The notes beneath the pieces were generated by a model that had not been told where the DNA came from, made no database searches, and worked only from the letters and a program-made list of their open reading frames with translations. Positions 35,033-41,431 of a stretch of DNA of 41,431 nucleotides are shown piece after piece. A program made the position numbers and the translations under genes. How positions within the stretch are numbered: the first letter of the stretch is position 1; every line of letters starts with the position of its first letter. The stretch is taken from the NCBI GenBank assembly GCA_030681525.1, contig JAUXSD010000113.1:1-41431 (forward strand). Direction: 5' to 3'. Source of the stretch: Solirubrobacteraceae bacterium. Its GTDB lineage: Bacteria > Actinomycetota > Thermoleophilia > Solirubrobacterales > Solirubrobacteraceae.

Positions 35033-35584
35033 TCAGCGGATCGGCCGCTGCATCTTCACCCCGGCCAGCTCGACGCCGTCGGGCGCCCTGACCATCACGC
35101 GGCCGGTCTCCTCGAAGCCGTAGGCCCGGTACAGCGGCTCGCCGGGCAGCGTCGCCATGAGCGCGAGCGTCGTGAAGCCCTCGGCGCGCGCGGCCCGCTC
35201 GCAGGACTCGAGGATCGCCCGGCCCAGCCCGCGCCGCGTCCAGTCGCCGCGCACGAACATCGCCCGCACGCGGGCCGGCTCGGTGCGCGGGTCGAGCAGC
35301 CGATCGTCGTCGTCGGCGTCGCCCGCGCCGGCGTGCAGGCGGTTGCGCCGGCTCCAGCCGCCGCACGCGACGATCTCGCCGCCGGCCTCGTGCACGTAGT
35401 ACGTGCCGTCGTCGATGAGGACCGTGTCGAGCTGGGCGACGTGGACGAGCGCGCTCGCGGTCTGGCGCGCGTCGTAAAAGGGGGGAAAGAGGTCGGCCAC
35501 GGAGCGCTTCATGAGCGCGGTGATGGCGCCGGCGTCGGCCGCGACCGCGAGGCGCTGGAGGGCGAGGTCGGTGGGGCTCGGCAT
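35033..35584 (-). CDS. GNAT-family N-acetyltransferase, 183 residues
   Basis: Starts MPSPTDLALQRLAVAADAGA at ATG 35584; the upstream frame is Arg/Pro-rich and rejected. GNAT features: acetyl-CoA loop RRGLGRAILESCERAARAEG near 120-140 preceded by the strand ARVRAMFVRGDW, then LMATLPGEPLYRAYGFEETG, the usual C-terminal signature. An acidic insertion (GAGDADDDDRLLDPRTE, about 85-100) separates strands 3 and 4. Acceptor unknown. Divergent from the AAA+ gene. Confidence 0.9.
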   Translation of the reverse strand: MPSPTDLALQRLAVAADAGAITALMKRSVADLFPPFYDARQTASALVHVAQLDTVLIDDGTYYVHEAGGEIVACGGWSRRNRLHAGAGDADDDDRLLDPRTEPARVRAMFVRGDWTRRGLGRAILESCERAARAEGFTTLALMATLPGEPLYRAYGFEETGRVMVRAPDGVELAGVKMQRPIR

Positions 35585-35635
35585 CGCGCTCACATGATGC
35601 ACGCGGGCTGGACATTCGGCGCGCCCCGGCGCCAC

Positions 35636-35662
35636 GCTCGCTCGGACACCCGCCGAGCGAGC
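35636..35662. promoter_or_regulatory. Perfect inverted repeat upstream of the AAA+ gene
   Basis: GCTCGCTCGG (35636-35645) and CCGAGCGAGC (35653-35662) are exact reverse complements separated by seven bases. The repeat ends one base before a TTTACT -35-like hexamer (35663-35668) for the AAA+ gene, so it probably is an operator for a dimeric regulator. It lies between divergent genes, so it is unlikely to be a terminator. Confidence 0.6.
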
Positions 35663-35692
35663 TTTACTCTCGCCCGGACGGCGGCGTACGAT
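35663..35692 (+). promoter_or_regulatory. Candidate promoter of the AAA+ ATPase gene
   Basis: TTTACT (35663-35668), an 18-base spacer, and TACGAT (35687-35692), then eight bases to the ATG at 35701. Each hexamer matches the sigma-70 type consensus at four of six positions. No Shine-Dalgarno is seen, so the transcript is likely leaderless. Confidence 0.5.
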
Positions 35693-35700
35693 CGCGGCAC

Positions 35701-37632
35701 ATGGGGCCGAGCACGCCGCGCTTCCCGGACTCGGACGCACCCGTCTTCGCGCAGGTCGCGGAGTTCGTGGCGCAGACCGCACGGGGCGAGCCCGCCCCGG
35801 CGATCGAGGACCTCGGCCTGCCGCTGGGTGACGCGGTCAGCACGCTCGACGACCGCTTCGGGCTGCTCGCCGGCCGGCTCGGCCTGGGTCCGCTCGAGCA
35901 GGTCGTGCTGGCGCTCACCGCGCTGTCGGACGTCGCGCCGGAGCTCGGCGCCTTCATCGCGCCGGAGGGGGCGGCGCGCACGACGCCGCGAATCGTGGCG
36001 CGCCTGCTGGCGCACGCCGGCTACGCCGAGGGCGGGGTGTACCGCGCGCTGGATGCCCAGGGCGCGCTGCTGCGCAGCGGCGCGCTGCGCGCGCTGCCCG
36101 CCGCCGAGGACGTCCCGCTGGTCGACCGCCCGATCGCCTGCGCGCCCGCGGTCACGACGTTCCTGCTCGCCGCCGACGTCGGCGACCCGAGCCGCGGCGG
36201 CCGGCTGCGGCGCCTCGATCCCCCCGCGCTGCCCACCGGACGCGAGGCGACGGTCGCCCGGCTGCGCGAGCTGCTCGCGCTGACCGACGGGCCCGTTCCC
36301 TTCCTGCACGGACCCGACGCCGACCTGCTGCTGGCGGCGGCGGGCGGCGCCGGCGTCCTGGTCGCGGGGGCCGCCGAGCTCTCGGACGCCACCCTGCGCC
36401 TCGACGCCGCGATCGCCGCGATCCTCGAGCAGCGGGTGCTCGCGATCGACGGGCTGCCGGCGCTCGAGCCCCGCGCGGCCGGCCAGCTCGCCGGCTGGCT
36501 GGTCAGCCTGCCGCGGCCGATCCTGCTCGGCGTCGGCCCGCGCGACGTCTCCGGCCTCGACGGCGTCTCGATCACCGAGGTGCGCGTCCCGGCGCCCTCG
36601 CACGAGGAGCGCTGCGCGGCCTGGCGCGCCGGCCTCGGCGACCTCGACGATCTCGCCGGGGTGGCGGCGCTGCACCGGCTGCCGATCGGCCGCATCGACG
36701 ACGCGATCGGCGACGTGCTGGCGGCCAGCGCGACCAGCGGCCGGGCACCGACGGCGACGGACGCCGCCGCCGCGGCGCGGCGCGCGTCAGCCGCGCGGCT
36801 CGGCGAGACCGCGCAGCGCATCGACGGCGACCTGCGCTGGGACGACCTCGTGCTCCCGCCGCGGCCGCTGGCGGTGCTGCGCTCCCTCGGGGCGTTCATG
36901 CGCCACCGCGAGCGCGTCCTGGACGAGTGGGACTACGGCCGGCGGGCGGGCGGCAGCGCGGGGATGGTCGCGCTGTTCACCGGCGAGTCGGGGACGGGCA
37001 AGACGATGGCCGCGCTCGTCGTCGCGCGCGAGCTCGGGCTGGAGCTGTACCGCGTCGACCTCGCGACGATGGTCTCCAAGTGGATCGGCGAGACCGAGCG
37101 CAACCTCGATCGCGTCTTCGACGCCGCGGCGGGCTCGAGCGCGGTGCTGTTCTTCGACGAGGCCGACGCGATGTTCGGCAAGCGCTCGGCGATCGGCGAC
37201 GCGCGCGACCGCTACGCGAACATCGGCGTCTCCTACCTCCTGCAGCGCCTCGAGCAGCACGAGGGGGCGGTGATCCTCGCCACGAACCTCGTCGGCAACA
37301 TCGACACGGCGTTCCTGCGGCGCTTCACCGCCGTCGTCGAGTTCCCGTTCCCCAACGCGGCGCAGCGCCGCCTGCTGTGGGATCGCTCGATCCCGGCCAG
37401 GGCGCCGGTCGAGGACGACCTCGACCTCGAGTTCCTCGCCGAGCGCTTCGAGCTGTCGGGCGGCGCGATCCGCAACGCGGCGCTGGCGGCCGCCGTGATC
37501 GCCGCCGACGGCAGCGGCCGGATCGGGATGGAGCACCTCGTCCGCGCGGTCGCGCTGGAGTACGCGAAGCTCGGCCGCCTCACGATCGAGGCCGACTTCG
37601 GCCCCTTCCACGAGCTCGTGCGGAGCGCGTGA
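35701..37632 (+). CDS. AAA+ ATPase, contractile-injection-system (Afp15/PVC15) type
   Basis: 643 residues. The N-terminal 400 residues include a small helical domain and a degenerate ATPase-like region lacking a P-loop (FLHGPDADLLLAAA, VLAIDGLPAL, PRPILLGVGP in the order of a Walker A/B/sensor 1 fold). The C-terminal AAA+ domain is intact: Walker A GESGTGKT 428-435, WIGETERNLDRVF 461-473, Walker B FFDEAD with D486/E487, FGKRSAIGDARDRYANIGVS near 492-511, sensor 1 ILATN (N529), arginines R540/R541, sensor 2 SGGAIRNA near 566. FGKRSxxxDxxDRYANIxxxYLLQR is the hallmark I associate with eCIS ATPases such as Afp15, though related ATPases occur outside eCIS. No structural eCIS genes are in the window. 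The next gene starts 76 bases on and probably encodes its partner. Confidence 0.85.
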   Translation: MGPSTPRFPDSDAPVFAQVAEFVAQTARGEPAPAIEDLGLPLGDAVSTLDDRFGLLAGRLGLGPLEQVVLALTALSDVAPELGAFIAPEGAARTTPRIVARLLAHAGYAEGGVYRALDAQGALLRSGALRALPAAEDVPLVDRPIACAPAVTTFLLAADVGDPSRGGRLRRLDPPALPTGREATVARLRELLALTDGPVPFLHGPDADLLLAAAGGAGVLVAGAAELSDATLRLDAAIAAILEQRVLAIDGLPALEPRAAGQLAGWLVSLPRPILLGVGPRDVSGLDGVSITEVRVPAPSHEERCAAWRAGLGDLDDLAGVAALHRLPIGRIDDAIGDVLAASATSGRAPTATDAAAAARRASAARLGETAQRIDGDLRWDDLVLPPRPLAVLRSLGAFMRHRERVLDEWDYGRRAGGSAGMVALFTGESGTGKTMAALVVARELGLELYRVDLATMVSKWIGETERNLDRVFDAAAGSSAVLFFDEADAMFGKRSAIGDARDRYANIGVSYLLQRLEQHEGAVILATNLVGNIDTAFLRRFTAVVEFPFPNAAQRRLLWDRSIPARAPVEDDLDLEFLAERFELSGGAIRNAALAAAVIAADGSGRIGMEHLVRAVALEYAKLGRLTIEADFGPFHELVRSA

Positions 37633-37696
37633 TGCTCGTTCGTACGGCTTTTCGTGCGCCGCTCCCCGATGGACGCCACGCGCTCGCGCGCGGGCG

Positions 37697-37702
37697 TACT
37701 GT
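37697..37702 (+). promoter_or_regulatory. Candidate -10 element for the proline-rich protein gene
   Basis: TACTGT six bases before the ATG at 37709. It suggests that this gene has its own leaderless transcript besides any read-through from the AAA+ gene. A GTGGAG overlapping the hexamer could instead be a weak ribosome binding site. Confidence 0.4.
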
Positions 37703-37708
37703 GGAGCC

Positions 37709-39694
37709 ATGCCCGGAGGCCTGACCCAGCCGCCGATGCCGCGGCGCCCGCCGCCGCCGCTGCCGCTCTCGCCCGAGGCGCTCGAGAAGCTCAAGACCAC
37801 CGGCGCGCCGCCCGCGCCGCCGCCGCTGCCACCGCGCCCGCGGCGCCCGCCGCCGCCGTTGCCCGCACCGCTCGGCCCGGAGGCGCTGGCCGAGCTCGAG
37901 GCCGAGATGCAGGCGCCGACCCGGCCGCGCAGCCGCCACGTGCGCGGCGGCGCGCCGCTGCCCGGCCCCGAGGCGCTCGCCGAGCTCGCCGCGGAGATGC
38001 AGTCCGCGCCGCCGGCACCGGGCCCGGGCTCGGACGTCGCGCTCGTCAACCCCGAGATCTTCAGCGCACTCGAGCGCTACAAGCAGGCCGACCGCGGCGC
38101 GGTCAGGAAGGGGCTGGGGCGGCTGTTCTCGACGCGGCCGGGTGCCGCCGCGATCGCTCCGACGACCCCGGCGACGCTCCAGCAGCTCCAGGCCGCGGGC
38201 CACACGATCCGCCTCGTCTCGCAGGTCGCCGATCTCAGCGCGAGGATCGCCGCGCTGGACGTCGAGATCGCCGGCGCGACGAAGTCCCAGCAGGACGCCG
38301 CCGGAAACCGTGCCCGCGCCGCGGTGTGGGAGAAGTCCGGGGTGCCCGTCGACATGCGGCCGCTGCGCAGCGGCGTGCTCGGCGCGGAGATCGCGTCCAA
38401 CCAGGCGGCCTTCCAGGAGGAGCGCCTGAAGGCGCGCGCGCTCGCCCAGGCGCAGGCCGACAAGGTCTCCAAGGATCAGCTGACGAAGGAGCGCGCGAAG
38501 AAGGCCTCGCTCCCGGAGAGCGACGCGGGCGAGGAGGCGCCGGGCTTCAGCCTGCTGGGCATGCTCGGCGGCCTCGCGCCGGAGATCTCGCTGAACACCG
38601 GCCTGACCGGTCTCAACGCCGGCGTGCAGGCCGCCTACAAGGGCTGGGCGAAGTGGGGCTCGGGCTCCGACGCGCTCGTCCGCGATCTCGGGATCAGCGC
38701 CAACGCGCTCGGCAGCGCGCTGTCGATCATGACCGCCGCCATGCACCTCAAGACGGCGATGATGCACGGCCTCGCCGCGGAGTCGCTGTCGGACATCGGC
38801 AAGGACGAGCGCGACATGGATCGCGCGCGCGACGTCATGACGCAGGGCGCCGCCGAGATCACGGCCTTCAAGGCGTCGATCGCGGCGGGCAAGTCGATGG
38901 GCTCGACGCTCAGCGCGATGGGCGGCTTCCTCGTCGCGACCCCGGCCGGGCCGATCCTGAAGATCATCGGCACGGCGATCACCGGCGCGGCCATCGTGAC
39001 CGACGTCACGAAGGACAGCTACCAGGCCGGCAAGGTCGTCGAGAAGGAGTTCGAGGCGCGCTACCACGGCGACGCGGAGGAATCCGCCGAGTACGTGCTG
39101 CGCTACGGCGCCGAGCATCGCGCCGAGAGCCTGCTGCGCAAGGGGCGCGGCAACGACGCGGCGGCGCTCAAGGCCCTGGCGATCTACAACATCACGCCGG
39201 CCGATCTCGAGACGACGCCCACCAGCGAGCTGCGCGCGAAGATCATCAAGCACCAGGGCGTCGCCACGAAGAACATCGGCATGAAGCTCAGCGAGGGCGT
39301 CAGCGGCGTCGGCGAGTACTTCTCGGACTCCGGCGGCGGCATCATCCAGCACTACCGCGCCGACATCGCCGAGCGCACCGCGCGGGCGAAGGACCTCATG
39401 GGCTACGGCACGAAGCACAACCTGACGAAGGTCCGCGCGGCGGCGTTCTTCCGCACGGGCTCGCAGGTCGACAGCGAGCGCAAGGCCCAGCTGGAGATCC
39501 TCAAGCTCAAGATCGAGCGCAACAGCCACGGCCTCGACCCCGCGACGCTCGAGAAGGTCAAGCAGCTGCTGCAGCCGCAGGCCTACTACCAGCAGCTCAA
39601 GGCCGACCACGCCCGCAAGCTGCGCAACATCCAGATGTTCGGGCCGGGGACGAGCATCTCGGCGCCGATCCAGGCCGGCGCCGCGCCGTCGTAA
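37709..39694 (+). CDS. Large proline-rich/helical protein, candidate cargo of the adjacent AAA+ system
   Basis: 661 residues, no family recognised. Residues 1-105 are Pro-rich (MPRRPPPPLPL, PPLPPRPRRPPPPLPAPL) and carry three PEALxxL units at 22, 57 and 87 (SPEALEKL, GPEALAELEAEMQ, GPEALAELAAEMQ) joined by proline linkers. From about 110 the protein is helical, with coiled-coil-like stretches (VADLSARIAALDVEIAGATK; RLKARALAQAQADKVSKDQL) and three long hydrophobic segments at about 249-275, 286-320 and 351-382 (TPAGPILKIIGTAITGAAIV) that could insert into membranes. The C-terminal third is charged and helical. No signal peptide. The mix of disordered N-terminus and membrane-active core resembles cargo of injection or pore-forming systems; this is inference from layout and neighbour. 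It ends six bases from the convergent ABC permease. Confidence 0.7.
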   Translation: MPGGLTQPPMPRRPPPPLPLSPEALEKLKTTGAPPAPPPLPPRPRRPPPPLPAPLGPEALAELEAEMQAPTRPRSRHVRGGAPLPGPEALAELAAEMQSAPPAPGPGSDVALVNPEIFSALERYKQADRGAVRKGLGRLFSTRPGAAAIAPTTPATLQQLQAAGHTIRLVSQVADLSARIAALDVEIAGATKSQQDAAGNRARAAVWEKSGVPVDMRPLRSGVLGAEIASNQAAFQEERLKARALAQAQADKVSKDQLTKERAKKASLPESDAGEEAPGFSLLGMLGGLAPEISLNTGLTGLNAGVQAAYKGWAKWGSGSDALVRDLGISANALGSALSIMTAAMHLKTAMMHGLAAESLSDIGKDERDMDRARDVMTQGAAEITAFKASIAAGKSMGSTLSAMGGFLVATPAGPILKIIGTAITGAAIVTDVTKDSYQAGKVVEKEFEARYHGDAEESAEYVLRYGAEHRAESLLRKGRGNDAAALKALAIYNITPADLETTPTSELRAKIIKHQGVATKNIGMKLSEGVSGVGEYFSDSGGGIIQHYRADIAERTARAKDLMGYGTKHNLTKVRAAAFFRTGSQVDSERKAQLEILKLKIERNSHGLDPATLEKVKQLLQPQAYYQQLKADHARKLRNIQMFGPGTSISAPIQAGAAPS

Positions 39695-39700
39695 CCGTCC

Positions 39701-40924
39701 TCAGACCGTTCGCAGGGCCGCGGTCGGCGGCATCCGGGACGCTCGAACGGCCGGCAGCAGGCCGGCGAACGCGCCGATCAGGATCGCCGCGGCGATGCCG
39801 CCCGACCACGCCTCGACGGGGATCACGACGGCCCAGCCCTTCGAGCCGGCGTACACGGCCGTTGCCGCGGCCCCGGCCAGCACGCCGACGACGCCGCCGA
39901 CGACGGCGAGCAGGATCGACTCGGCGAGAAACTGCGTCCGGATCTGGGCCTGCGTCGCACCGAGGGCGCGACGCAGGCCGATCTCCGAGCGGCGCTCCAG
40001 CACCGAGATGATCATGATGTTGGCGACACCGACGGCACCCACGATCAGTGCCACCACCCCGAGCCCGAGAAAGAGGCTGTCGAACGCCCCCGCCGCAGCG
40101 GCCCGGGCGGTGAGCGCGTCGGACGGCTGGCCCACGTTGACCTCGTTCGGTGCCTCGGGGTTGGCGGTCCGCCCGAGCAGCGACTGCACCGCCGCCTCGT
40201 GACCGGTGGCGGCGCGCACGTAGAGCGAGCTCGGCGGGCCGGCCGTCTCCACGCCGCGGACCATGCTGACGTAGCCGAGGTACTTCCGGGCGGCCGGATA
40301 ACCGATCAGGGCGCTGTTGTCGATGTCGGGAGCCAGCGGCGAGGGCTTCAGGATGCCCGCGACGTTGAACCACTGGCCGCCCAGCCAGATGCGCTGATCC
40401 GGGTGGACCCGGTCGATGCCCAGCTGTTGCGCGGCGGCCGAGCCGAGCACCGCGACCGGCGCGCGGGCCGTGCCCGCGTTGAGCCCGTTGCCGCGGGCGA
40501 CGCCGGCGTTGAGCACGGACGGCAGGTTCAGGCTGGCGGCCCGCACCTGGAGGCCGCCGGAGTTGGCCGCCGGGATCATCGAGCTGCGGTAGACCTTCTG
40601 CTCCTGCATGAGGCCGGTGTGGGCCACCCGTCGGACGTCGTCCAGGTGCGTGATCCGCGCCGGCGCTTGCAGCGGCAGCTTCGCCTCCCCCCCGGTGAGG
40701 CTCTGTCCGGCCTCGGCCGTCAGCAGGTTGGTGCCGAGCCGGTCGATCTGCGCCAGCAGCCCGGCCTGCGAGGAGGAGGACAGCCCGAGGACGGCCACGA
40801 TCGCCGCCGTTCCGATCGCGATCCCGAGCGCGGACAGCGCGGCGCGCAGCGGCCGGGCGCGCAGCCCGACGCTCGCCACCCGCAGCCCGTCCTCCAGCCG
40901 CAACCGTCCGCCCTCGGCGCTCAT
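39701..40924 (-). CDS. MacB/FtsX-type ABC transporter permease
   Basis: 407 residues. One N-terminal helix (RAALSALGIAIGTAAIVAVL, about 27-47), a large extracytoplasmic MacB-type domain (about 50-280, with WLGGQWFNVAGIL and NSALIGYPAA), then three C-terminal helices, including LGVVALIVGAVGVANIMIIS and the coupling motif ERRSEIGLRRALGATQAQI that contacts the ATPase, and finally the PAVRASRMPPTAALR tail. All are typical of MacB-like exporters of macrolides, peptides or lipoproteins. ATG at 40924 overlaps the ATPase stop as ATGA. No MacA-like fusion protein gene is visible in the window. Confidence 0.93.
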   Translation of the reverse strand: MSAEGGRLRLEDGLRVASVGLRARPLRAALSALGIAIGTAAIVAVLGLSSSSQAGLLAQIDRLGTNLLTAEAGQSLTGGEAKLPLQAPARITHLDDVRRVAHTGLMQEQKVYRSSMIPAANSGGLQVRAASLNLPSVLNAGVARGNGLNAGTARAPVAVLGSAAAQQLGIDRVHPDQRIWLGGQWFNVAGILKPSPLAPDIDNSALIGYPAARKYLGYVSMVRGVETAGPPSSLYVRAATGHEAAVQSLLGRTANPEAPNEVNVGQPSDALTARAAAAGAFDSLFLGLGVVALIVGAVGVANIMIISVLERRSEIGLRRALGATQAQIRTQFLAESILLAVVGGVVGVLAGAAATAVYAGSKGWAVVIPVEAWSGGIAAAILIGAFAGLLPAVRASRMPPTAALRTV

Positions 40925-41431
40925 GGCGCCCCTGCGGCATCGCAGACGACCTGGCCGTCGAGCATCCGGATCTGGCGCGGCAGCTGAGCGGCGAGGCCCG
41001 CGTCGTGCGTGATCATGATGATGGTGGCGCCGGCGGCGTTGAGCTCGCGGATGAGCTCCACGATCGACGCGCCGGTGGTGCTGTCGAGGTTCCCGGTCGG
41101 CTCGTCGGCGAGCACGATCGCCGGACGCCCGACGAGGGCCCGGGCGACCGCCACGCGCTGGCGCTCCCCTCCCGAGATCTTCGTGGGCTTGAACCTCGCG
41201 CGTGCGGCGAGGCCGACCCGTTCGAGCGCCTCGTCCGCGCGCCGGTAACGCTCGCCTGCGGGGACGCCGGCGTAGAGCAACCCGTCGGCGACGTTCTCGC
41301 GCACCGTGGCACGCTCGGCCAGGAAGAACTGCTGAAAGACGAACCCGATCTGCCGCGCCCGCAGCAGCGACAGCTCGCGGTCGCTCAGCCGCGCCGCGTC
41401 GACCCCGCCGATCCAGACCACGCCGCTGCTG
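40921..41431 (-). CDS. ABC transporter ATP-binding protein, LolD/MacB type (partial)
   Basis: The gene enters from beyond the window end, so the N-terminus with Walker A is absent; at least 169 residues are visible. Q-loop region IGFVFQQFFLAERATV, signature ISGGERQRVAVARAL (ISGGE rather than LSGGQ), Walker B IVLADEPTGNLDS and H-loop MITHD are intact. It ends DGQVVCDAAGAP. The stop overlaps the permease start by four bases, so the two make one exporter. The EPTGNLDS motif places it in the LolD/FtsE/MacB subfamily. Confidence 0.94.
   Translation of the reverse strand, partial: SSGVVWIGGVDAARLSDRELSLLRARQIGFVFQQFFLAERATVRENVADGLLYAGVPAGERYRRADEALERVGLAARARFKPTKISGGERQRVAVARALVGRPAIVLADEPTGNLDSTTGASIVELIRELNAAGATIIMITHDAGLAAQLPRQIRMLDGQVVCDAAGAP

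Noticed and set aside
35636-35665. Intrinsic terminator (inverted repeat followed by TTT)
   Set aside because: It lies between two divergent gene starts, so no transcript is expected to end there; the T-run is only three bases. Operator is the better reading.

Overview
The window is very GC-rich DNA (about 70% by eye), gene-dense, with many GTG starts and 1- to 4-base stop/start overlaps. Gene content and order (tig-clpP-clpX; valS-folC; ndk-maf; mreB-mreC-mreD-mrdA-rodA-RNase E/G-rplU-rpmA; obgE; proB-proA-nadD-rsfS) point to a free-living actinobacterium. A member of Thermoleophilia (Solirubrobacterales-like) is my best inference. No rRNA, tRNA, CRISPR array, IS element or phage gene was found, so this reads as chromosomal core followed by an accessory flank.

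Region 1 (1-27399) is mostly one long minus-strand housekeeping block. Read in the direction of transcription it runs: trigger factor, ClpP, ClpX, a small basic protein, then valS, folC, a 38-residue membrane peptide, a zinc-ribbon membrane protein, ndk, maf, the rod-shape/elongasome operon (mreBCD, PBP2, RodA), RNase E/G, ribosomal proteins L21 and L27, a small membrane protein, obgE, a secreted TIM-barrel glycosidase, proB, proA, nadD and rsfS (cut by the window edge). Small plus-strand islands interrupt it: an SDR oxidoreductase with a hypothetical gene, a group II truncated haemoglobin, and a GNAT acetyltransferase. The only gene-free stretch over 300 bases is 22358-22746, which holds an unusual three-copy inverted repeat able to form two mutually exclusive hairpins.

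Region 2 (27424-35584) is envelope and secretion oriented: a 47-residue protein followed at once by a strong hairpin, an RTX-like secreted protein, a large ice-binding-domain/Ig-repeat adhesin with a leader full of small inverted repeats, a Bax-inhibitor-1 family membrane protein, a secreted protein built from two similar halves, an APC amino-acid permease, a small Cys-motif protein and a GNAT acetyltransferase.

Region 3 (35701-39694) is the most intriguing part. It has an AAA+ ATPase closely resembling the ATPases of extracellular contractile injection systems (Afp15/PVC15 type), followed by a 661-residue protein of no family I recognise. That protein has a proline-rich N-terminus with three PEALxxL repeats, a helical body and long hydrophobic segments. 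No sheath, tube or baseplate genes are in the window, so this is either an orphan ATPase-cargo pair or a separate system. The window ends in a MacB-like ABC exporter (permease plus partial ATPase).

A recurring theme is transcript starts: at least eleven genes have a TANNNT hexamer 6-8 bases before the start codon and no Shine-Dalgarno sequence, which suggests leaderless mRNAs. A second class (SDR, Bax inhibitor family gene, ice-binding gene, obgE, clpP) has clear Shine-Dalgarno sites.
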